Assembly: GCA_009885445.1 (NCBI GenBank)
Contig: VFKQ01000005.1
Span: 1-18,685 of the forward strand
Direction: 5' to 3'
Length of the DNA stretch: 18,685 bases
Source of the DNA: Anaerolineaceae bacterium
GTDB lineage: Bacteria; Chloroflexota; Anaerolineae; Anaerolineales; Villigracilaceae
Below the pieces are notes generated by a model. The model saw only the letters and a program-made list of their open reading frames with translations, ran no database searches and was not told the DNA's origin. Positions 13,495 to 18,685 of this stretch are shown here, piece after piece. The position numbers and the translations under genes were made by a program. How positions within the stretch are numbered: position 1 is the first letter of the stretch; every line of letters starts with the position of its first letter.

Positions 13495-14427
13495 ATGCCT
13501 GATAATATTTGTTGTGTCGGCGGCGAGACGGGAGTCCACCAGATCGGCGGACGCTGGTTTTGCGAACGTCATTACCAGAGCGCCCTGCGCGAACGTCGCG
13601 GCGCCTGGAGCTCCAACTTCGGCCTGATTTTGGCGTTGGTCGTATTTGTGGGCCTCGTTTATGCGCTGGACAATTTCGTCCAGCCGGTGTTTACGCCCGT
13701 TTCGCTGGTCGTAAGCGGAGTCTTGCTGGCCCTCGTGCCCGCCGGCATTTGGCTGGGCGTGTTTTACCAGCAAGACCGCCTCGAACCCGAGCCGAAGCAT
13801 CTTGTGCTGTCGGTCTTCGTGCTCGGCGCACTCCTGGCCGGAGCCGTGGGAATTCCGCTGGTCGAAAATGTTTTCCGCGTTTCAGACTGGCTGTTCACCG
13901 ACACACTGACCATCATTCTGGGCAGTATTCTTGTGGTGGGCTTTACCCAGGAATTCCTGAAATATGTTGCGGTGCGTTACAGCATCTACTCCTCCACTGA
14001 GTTTGACGAGGCCACCGACGGCGTCGTCTATGCCACTGCCGCGGGACTGGGTTACGCCACCGTGCTCAACGTGCTCTTCGTCGTGCGCAATGGCGGCGTA
14101 GACATGGGCGCAGGCATGATTCACATGGCGGTCGTTGCGCTGGCGCAGGCTGGCGCGGCCGGCATCACTGGCTATTTCCTCGGTCGCGCAAAATTTGAAA
14201 ATGAACCCGTCTGGTGGATGCCCGCCGGCATCACCCTCGCCGCCGTCGTGAACGGACTGTTCAACTGGGCGCGTGGCGCAGTCACTCGCGGCGAGGTCAG
14301 CCTCTCGGGGGGCGCATCCAGCCCCTGGTCCGGACTGGTGCTCGCCGCTGTCGTGGCGTTCGCCTGCCTCGGCGCTGTCAGCTGGTTAATCCACCGTAAC
14401 GTGCGCATGGCCCTGGCCACCAAGTAG
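13495..14427 (+). CDS. PrsW-like intramembrane protease-family protein, probably degenerate
   Basis: This 310-residue polytopic membrane protein has about eight hydrophobic segments. Recognisable PrsW blocks are QQDRLEPEPKHLV (92-104), TQEFLKYVAVR (151-161), FDEATDGVVYATAAGLGYATV (170-190) and ITGYFLG (224-230). PrsW proteases cleave anti-sigma factors in the membrane. However, the first Glu of the EExxK motif is Gln (Q152), the Glu usual after the AGLG helix is Leu (L191), and the His expected before the ITG block appears to be Gln (Q218). The N-terminal 30 residues carry a Cys/His set (C6, C7, H15, C23, H26) that could bind metal. Strong RBS aggaggaagg precedes ATG 13495; the longer frame from 13456 is less likely. 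Confidence 0.7.
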   Translation: MPDNICCVGGETGVHQIGGRWFCERHYQSALRERRGAWSSNFGLILALVVFVGLVYALDNFVQPVFTPVSLVVSGVLLALVPAGIWLGVFYQQDRLEPEPKHLVLSVFVLGALLAGAVGIPLVENVFRVSDWLFTDTLTIILGSILVVGFTQEFLKYVAVRYSIYSSTEFDEATDGVVYATAAGLGYATVLNVLFVVRNGGVDMGAGMIHMAVVALAQAGAAGITGYFLGRAKFENEPVWWMPAGITLAAVVNGLFNWARGAVTRGEVSLSGGASSPWSGLVLAAVVAFACLGAVSWLIHRNVRMALATK

Positions 14428-14436
14428 GAGATGATG

Positions 14437-15009
14437 ATGAACGCAACCAAAGTTTCCCTGGGTGACCGTTACGCCGAAGTGGCCGTGGTGATCGTCACCA
14501 TTGTGGCCGTGCTGGCTGGCTTGCTGGTTCGAGATAATGCCATCAGCCGCAGTGTGCCGTTTGAGCTGGCTGGTGTGCAAGCCGCCGCTCCCGCCGGTTG
14601 GATTCAATCTGCTCCCGAAGGCGATGTGCTCTTGAATGTGCGCGAGCGCAACACCTTTGCCTACCAGACCAATTACGCCATTTCCAAATTGCTGTTGAGC
14701 GCCGATAGCGGCCAGCTGGAGGTCGCAAGTTTTGGCACACTTGAACAGGCGCAAACGCTGAATTCTTATCGCCTTCTAGACCAGCGCACCGTCACCATTG
14801 GCGGACGCGAAGCCTACGAAGTGCAATATGTGTTCGTCGAATCGAATCCCAACGTGACCCACGCAGACCTGCCCGTTGTGGTACTCGGCGTGGACTATTA
14901 TTTCACCACCGCCGACGGCGCTGTGGTCGTCAGCTATCGTGCATCGCAAGCCAATTTCGAGAATGGGCTGGCGCGCTTCCATCTCTTCCTGGAATCAGTC
15001 CAGTTCTAA
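14437..15009 (+). CDS. Membrane-anchored PsbP/Mog1-like protein
   Basis: This 190-residue protein has a short cytosolic N-terminus and one membrane segment at about residues 9-32, followed by an exported domain. The domain pattern (PAGWIQSAPEGDVLLNVRER, then TVTIGGREAYEVQYVF, VDYYFTTADGAVVVSYRA and FLESVQF) recalls the PsbP/Mog1 fold, a lipoprotein-type domain of unknown role in non-photosynthetic bacteria. The assignment is by pattern only. Three consecutive ATGs exist; the third (14437) has the best spacing from aggag at 14426-14430. It starts 9 bp after the PrsW-like gene and ends 10 bp before the protease gene, so all three are one operon. Confidence 0.65.
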   Translation: MNATKVSLGDRYAEVAVVIVTIVAVLAGLLVRDNAISRSVPFELAGVQAAAPAGWIQSAPEGDVLLNVRERNTFAYQTNYAISKLLLSADSGQLEVASFGTLEQAQTLNSYRLLDQRTVTIGGREAYEVQYVFVESNPNVTHADLPVVVLGVDYYFTTADGAVVVSYRASQANFENGLARFHLFLESVQF

Positions 15010-15019
15010 GGAGACAGCC

Positions 15020-16642
15020 ATGAAAAAAGGCAAACTAAATCGAATCTGGCTGGCGGGTCTGGCCTTCATGCTCGTCACTGTGGCCTGCATGGGCACAGGC
15101 ACTTCGCCCGTGGTGGTCGACCCCACTCAGTCGAGCAACACTAACGACACCGCGCCAGTCACCAACCGTGACAACCTCATCGCCGCCACTGTGCAAATCT
15201 ACGGCATGTTCAATCAAAACGGTGAACTCGTCCCCGGCTACATTGGCTCGGGCACCCTCATCTCAGCCGACGGTCTCATTCTCACCAACGCGCACGTCGC
15301 CGACCCCGCCACAGTGGGCGACCCCGACTTTCACCCCGACGCGCTGGCCATTGGCATCACCAACTCTGAAGATAGACCCCCCGTGCTTTCCTACCACGCC
15401 GAAGTCCTCGCCATTGACGGATTCCTCGACCTGGCCGTCATCCGCATCACCTCCACGCTCGATGGCGGGTCGCTGAACCCGGGCGATCTACAACTTCCCT
15501 TCGTGCCCCTCGGCGATTCCGACCTCGTGCATGTCGGCGACCACGTCAACATCTACGGCTTCCCCGCCATCGGCGGCGAAACCATCACCTACACCGACGG
15601 CAACATTTCCGGCTTCACCGCAGAAGAAGAAATCGGCGCCCGTGCCTGGATGAAAACCGACGCGACGATTTCCGGCGGCAACTCCGGCGGACTCGCCGCC
15701 GACGACAGCGGACGCATCATCGGCGTACCCAGCCGCGCCTCAAGCGGGTCGGGCGGAGAAATCACCGACTGCCGCGTGGTGCAAGACACCAACGGCGACG
15801 GCATCCTCAACAGCCAGGACAGTTGCATCCCCATCGGCGGATTCATCAACGCCCTGCGCCCGATCAACCTGGCCGTGCCGTTGATCAACGCGGCCAAAGC
15901 CGGCCTTACCTACAATAGCCCGTTCGGAACCGTGGGCGTCACCGCCAGCGGCTCGGGCACCGAAACGTTTGGCCCCGTCACCTGGCTCGAATCTGACGGA
16001 GACTGCAACACCGGTGACGTGCTGGATGCTTATCCATCCAACGTTTCGGCGCTGGTGGCCTCCTTCGATTTCAGCGGCATGATAGACGGCCAGGCCTGGA
16101 GCTCCATCTGGTATCTCGACGGCGAATTAATCTACCAGAGCAACGACGCCTGGGAAGATGGCGAACAAGGCAACTATGAATTCTGCCTGTACAACACCGA
16201 AAGCGCCATCCCCGACGGCAACTTCCGCGTGGAGTTCTTCGCCAGCGATGACCAAACGGTCCTCGCCGAAGGCAGTGTGGTGGTGGGCAAAGGCACCACC
16301 GCTCCGCAAAACAATCCGCCCAGCGCAAACGGCGTCACCATCTACGGCACCGTCACCGACGCCAGCACCGGTCGCGGCATTGACGGCGCTTATGTGTTTA
16401 TTCTCATGCCCGGCATCACCTATGACATTTGGGAGACCAGCGGTTATTCAGACGCATTGGTCTACCTCACTGTGCAGACGGACCGCAACGGCAACTACCG
16501 CATGCCCTCCACCATTGAGCGCAATCTGCCCTACACCATCGTCATCAGCGCGCAAGGCTACTACGACAAGTACGGCGATTTGCTCACTTGGTTCGACAGT
16601 GACCCCTCTGAGTATGAAATGAGCGCGGAGATGAATCAGTAA
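15020..16642 (+). CDS. Secreted trypsin-like serine protease lipoprotein with C-terminal beta domain
   Basis: This 540-residue protein has a signal peptide with a lipobox-like TVAC (Cys23), so it is probably a membrane-anchored exported lipoprotein. The S1 protease triad is visible: H92 in LILTNAHVADP, D137 in GFLDLAVIRI and S222 in ISGGNSGG. Between C251 and C269 lies VQDTNGDGILNSQDS, an EF-hand/dockerin-like D-x-N-x-D-G-x5-D loop inserted after the active serine. After residue ~300 comes a beta-rich ligand-type region, then a carboxypeptidase-regulatory-like domain from GVTIYGTVTDASTGRGIDGA. PDZ domains typical of HtrA are absent. RBS aaggag lies 8 nt upstream. The strong hairpin terminator follows 28 bp after the stop. 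Confidence 0.85.
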   Translation: MKKGKLNRIWLAGLAFMLVTVACMGTGTSPVVVDPTQSSNTNDTAPVTNRDNLIAATVQIYGMFNQNGELVPGYIGSGTLISADGLILTNAHVADPATVGDPDFHPDALAIGITNSEDRPPVLSYHAEVLAIDGFLDLAVIRITSTLDGGSLNPGDLQLPFVPLGDSDLVHVGDHVNIYGFPAIGGETITYTDGNISGFTAEEEIGARAWMKTDATISGGNSGGLAADDSGRIIGVPSRASSGSGGEITDCRVVQDTNGDGILNSQDSCIPIGGFINALRPINLAVPLINAAKAGLTYNSPFGTVGVTASGSGTETFGPVTWLESDGDCNTGDVLDAYPSNVSALVASFDFSGMIDGQAWSSIWYLDGELIYQSNDAWEDGEQGNYEFCLYNTESAIPDGNFRVEFFASDDQTVLAEGSVVVGKGTTAPQNNPPSANGVTIYGTVTDASTGRGIDGAYVFILMPGITYDIWETSGYSDALVYLTVQTDRNGNYRMPSTIERNLPYTIVISAQGYYDKYGDLLTWFDSDPSEYEMSAEMNQ

Positions 16643-16670
16643 CTCACGTAAGTTAGCAAAGTGCATGGAA

Positions 16671-16712
16671 AAAAGCAAAGAGCGCGGACGAAAGTCCGCG
16701 CTCTTTGCTTTT
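16671..16712. terminator. Strong bidirectional Rho-independent terminator
   Basis: Perfect 19-bp arms (aaaagcaaagagcgcggac at 16671-16689, gtccgcgctctttgctttt at 16694-16712) close a GAAA tetraloop, with A-run and T-run ends. It serves the protease operon and faces minus-strand panC. Confidence 0.92.
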
Positions 16713-16713
16713 T

Positions 16714-16770
16714 ATATGGAGTGCGGGAGCTTGCTCTCGCACTCCATATGCCGCAACGACTGAAGTCGTT
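16714..16770. repeat. Tandem palindromes: 12-bp stem and ACGACTGAAGTCGT motif
   Basis: atatggagtgcg (16714-16725) and cgcactccatat (16738-16749) form a hairpin. aacgactgaagtcgtt (16755-16770) follows and shares its core with 6935-6948. It sits just after the panC stop and probably represents a dispersed intergenic repeat. Confidence 0.6.
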
Positions 16771-16778
16771 ACTACAAA

Positions 16779-17612
16779 CTACCCTAACACAAAATTATCG
16801 ATCAGGCGCGTCTGGCCGATGAACACCGCCATCGAAAGCAGAGTCTTGCCCGTCAGCGTTTGCAGTTCCTCCAGCGTGTCGTAATCTGCCGCAGAAACAT
16901 ATTGCATACGTGCCAACGGCTGCAAATCGATCACATGGCGCAGGATGCCGCGCAAAACATCGCCATCCCTTTCGCCGTGCTGATAAGCCTGTTGCGCCGC
17001 GCTCAACGCGTTGAACAACACGGTGGCGGCCTTTCGCTCCTCGGCGTTCAAGTACGCATTACGGCTCGACATGGCCAGCCCATCCGCCTCGCGCACGGTG
17101 GGGCCGACGATGATTTCAATCGGGAAATCCAGATCGCGCACCATTTTACGAATCACCGCCGCCTGTTGCGCATCTTTTTGACCGAAGTACGCCCGCTCAG
17201 GCTGGACTGCGCTAAATAGCTTGGTCACCACCGTGGTCACGCCTCGAAAGTGCCCGGGGCGGGCCGCGCCTTCGAGGGGCCGAGTCAACCCTTCGACCTC
17301 CACCCAAGTGCTGAACCCGGGCGGATACATCCCCTCGGGTGTCGGCGTCCACACCAAATCCACGCCAGCAGACTCCAGCAATTGCAGGTCACGCTCGAGA
17401 TTGCGCGGGTACTTGGCCAGATCCTCGTTCGGAGCAAATTGCGCCGGGTTGACGAAGATACTCGCGATGACGCTGTCACACTCGGCCCGAGCGCGACGCG
17501 CGAGCGAAATATGTCCCTCGTGGAGATAACCCATCGTGGGAATCAGGCCCGCCGTCCCGGGGAGAGCGAGGCGGGCGGCGCGCAAGTCGGCTAGGGTGCT
17601 GACCATCTGCAT
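16779..17612 (-). CDS. panC: Pantothenate synthetase (pantoate-beta-alanine ligase)
   Basis: This 277-residue enzyme joins pantoate and beta-alanine with ATP, the last step of pantothenate synthesis. The nucleotidyltransferase HIGH-type motif PTMGYLHEGH is at residues 25-34, followed by IFVNPAQFAPNEDLAKYPR, a YFGQKDAQQAAVIRKMVRDL block with conserved Gln and Arg residues, VREADGLAMSSRNAYL as the KMSKS-like element, and the small C-terminal domain (ARMQYVSAADYDTL). Length is standard. ATG 17612 has ggagga 9 nt upstream; a second Met two codons later is possible. No panB or panD is adjacent. Bidirectional terminator sequence lies at its 3' side. Confidence 0.96.
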   Translation of the reverse strand: MQMVSTLADLRAARLALPGTAGLIPTMGYLHEGHISLARRARAECDSVIASIFVNPAQFAPNEDLAKYPRNLERDLQLLESAGVDLVWTPTPEGMYPPGFSTWVEVEGLTRPLEGAARPGHFRGVTTVVTKLFSAVQPERAYFGQKDAQQAAVIRKMVRDLDFPIEIIVGPTVREADGLAMSSRNAYLNAEERKAATVLFNALSAAQQAYQHGERDGDVLRGILRHVIDLQPLARMQYVSAADYDTLEELQTLTGKTLLSMAVFIGQTRLIDNFVLG

Positions 17613-17657
17613 GGGGCGAGTCCTCCAAAGTTGTCTGACAAATCCAAAAATTCACCG

Positions 17658-17685
17658 TTGACGGATAGAAAATCTGTGCTACACT
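17658..17685 (+). promoter_or_regulatory. Sigma70-type promoter for the small conserved gene
   Basis: TTGACG -35 (17658-17663) and TACACT -10 (17680-17685) are 16 bp apart. The -10 again sits in a GCTAYAMT context. The gene starts 32 bp downstream. Confidence 0.65.
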
Positions 17686-17717
17686 ACTAGAGTAGATTTA
17701 GAGAAAAGGAGACTAAA

Positions 17718-17909
17718 ATGGCTTACGCATATACCAACTCGAAAGGCACCACGTACTACCTGCACACGAATGGCAAGATGTTTTTCTTCTCGAAAGAAGT
17801 CAAAGAAGGCGCCGTGGACACTCTGCCCGCGAACCGCATGGTCGTGGAAATGAAAACCGGCCTGCCCGTCTTGAAGAAGACTGAACCCGCAGGCGACGCC
17901 AAACCCTAA
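17718..17909 (+). CDS. Small conserved-looking protein, 63 residues
   Basis: The protein starts MAYAYTNSKGTTYYLHTNG and continues KMFFFSKEVKEGAVDTLPANRMVVEMKTGLPVLKK. It is short, basic, cytosolic and rich in beta-strand-forming aromatics. I recall similar YTNSKG...FFFSK...LP...GLP.LKK proteins in several phyla, but no established function. It has a good RBS (aaaaggag) and a promoter directly upstream. ssb follows after a short gap, so the two may share a transcript. A 6-bp GACGCC/GGCGTC pair overlaps its stop codon but lacks a T-run. Confidence 0.75.
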   Translation: MAYAYTNSKGTTYYLHTNGKMFFFSKEVKEGAVDTLPANRMVVEMKTGLPVLKKTEPAGDAKP

Positions 17910-17978
17910 GGCGTCAGACCACAAAGTATAACCCCGCTCGCCACACACACTTTTCTTTTAGATAACAAGGAGACCATT

Positions 17979-18041
17979 ATGACACGCAGACAAGCATCTA
18001 AGAGTTTTGAAACAAAAGGAGAGCAGACATGCCCACGCTAA
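17979..18041 (+). CDS. 20-codon upstream ORF overlapping ssb
   Basis: ATG 17979 has a strong ribosome-binding site (aaggagacc) and reads MTRRQASKSFETKGEQTCPR before TAA at 18039-18041. It overlaps the first 13 bases of ssb in another frame. The peptide shows no recognised motif. Its strong start and overlap fit a leader or coupling ORF that could control ssb translation, though chance is possible. Confidence 0.4.
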   Translation: MTRRQASKSFETKGEQTCPR

Positions 18042-18412
18042 ACCGAGTGCAACTGATTGGTAGACTGGGCAAGGACCCGGAAAGCAAGTTCACGCCCACT
18101 GGCAAAAAGGTAACATCCTTTAGCGTCGCTGTCAGCAATCGCTGGAAAGACAAAAGCGGCGCGATGAAGGAATCCACCGAGTGGGTCAACATCGAAGCCT
18201 GGGAACGTCTGGGCGAGGTGTGTCAGCAGTATCTACACAAAGGCAGTCTGGCCTTTCTCGAGGGACGTTTGCGAACCGAGAAGTACGAGCACGATGGCGA
18301 GACCAAGTACTTCACCAAGGTGGTCCTGCAAAGCCTCGAGTTCCTCGACAAGAAACCCGCTGAAGAACCGATGATGACCGTGGAAGAGGACGCCCCAGGC
18401 TACGAAGCCTGA
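18029..18412 (+). CDS. ssb: Single-stranded DNA-binding protein
   Basis: This 127-residue protein carries the SSB OB-fold: NRVQLIGRLGKDPESKFTPTGKKV, FSVAVSNRW, STEWVNIEAWERLGEVCQQYLHKGS, LEGRLRTEKYEHDGETKYFTKVVLQSLEFLD. It binds ssDNA as a tetramer in replication and repair. The linker is very short and the C-terminus ends EEDAPGYEA rather than the usual DDDIPF-like acidic tip that recruits partner proteins, although the tail is acidic. ATG 18029 has aaaggagag upstream. A terminator follows 28 bp after the stop. Confidence 0.95.
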   Translation: MPTLNRVQLIGRLGKDPESKFTPTGKKVTSFSVAVSNRWKDKSGAMKESTEWVNIEAWERLGEVCQQYLHKGSLAFLEGRLRTEKYEHDGETKYFTKVVLQSLEFLDKKPAEEPMMTVEEDAPGYEA

Positions 18413-18440
18413 GACGACCCAATCAATGTGTGTGGAATCA

Positions 18441-18472
18441 ACAGCCGACTCGCGAGAGTCGGCTGTTTTTTT
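18441..18472 (+). terminator. Rho-independent terminator after ssb
   Basis: acagccgactc (18441-18451) and gagtcggctgt (18456-18466) form a perfect 11-bp stem with a GCGA loop, followed by a run of seven or more Ts. Confidence 0.92.
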
Positions 18473-18685
18473 ATTTAGGGTAGCTCACAGTTAGGTTTTC
18501 CTTGCACTCGCTCTTCGACTTCGGGGGTACCCTCCGCTCAGGGCGGTGAATGTTTAGTGTGGCGCTTATTCTTTTCAGGTAGTGGTTAAATAGCAAGTGC
18601 TGATTTGGCGAGATTGTAACGAATTATGTAGAGTCGAGTAACCCATTCATGATAGAAATCGGACTTTGAAAACGATAAAGTCTTG
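18473..18685. other. Unassigned right edge
   Basis: No credible reading frame, RNA gene or repeat was recognised on either strand in these ~210 bases. A TTACAAT on the minus strand near 18615 could be a -10 but has no visible partner. Confidence 0.5.

Noticed and set aside
13509..14000. 163-residue alternate frame within the PrsW-like gene
   Set aside because: Arg-rich shadow frame; the overlapping frame has membrane segments, family motifs and a strong RBS.
14876..15019. N-terminal extension of the protease gene to GTG 14876
   Set aside because: It overlaps the previous gene, and the signal peptide with lipobox starts at ATG 15020 behind a good RBS.

Overview
The window is a bacterial chromosomal segment. 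Most genes are GC-rich and on the + strand, and many intergenic gaps hold dispersed palindromic repeats. The gene content (PseB, a NeuB-type synthase, DUF4260, DegV, a bacterial tryptophan 2,3-dioxygenase, a PrsW-like protein) and the repeat types recall Anaerolineae/Chloroflexota. That assignment is inference from memory, not a search result.

Layout. Positions 1-6942 are a surface-glycan region: the 3' end of a capsule-synthesis-like protein, a class I methyltransferase, a UDP-GlcNAc 4,6-dehydratase (PseB type), an RmlD-like sugar reductase overlapping it by one base, and a NeuB-family nonulosonate synthase. Two items interrupt it. One is a Phd/VapC-type toxin-antitoxin pair bracketed by 57-bp direct repeats. 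The other is a DUF4260 membrane-protein gene, preceded by a striking run of DnaA-box-like sites (4487-4691), and followed by a minus-strand pair: a frameshifted DUF5674 gene coupled to an unknown 113-residue ORF. Positions 7089-10123 hold DegV, an orphan HicB-like antitoxin, tryptophan 2,3-dioxygenase, a MITE-like element and a GNAT acetyltransferase. Positions 10183-12566 are a visibly AT-richer minus-strand type II restriction-modification cassette. Positions 12648-13310 encode a formyltransferase with a leaderless-looking promoter. Positions 13495-16642 form a tight three-gene operon (PrsW-like membrane protein with degenerate catalytic motifs, PsbP/Mog1-like anchored protein, secreted trypsin-like lipoprotein) ended by a strong hairpin terminator. 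Minus-strand panC, a small conserved-looking protein, a 20-codon upstream ORF and ssb complete the window. The last ~210 bases hold nothing I can identify.

The first genes probably build and decorate a deoxy-amino sugar or nonulosonate for the cell surface; the formyltransferase may serve the same glycan. The most unusual signal is the DnaA-box array, with sites on one strand at roughly helical spacing, spanning the end of a sugar reductase gene and the leader of DUF4260, far from any visible dnaA.
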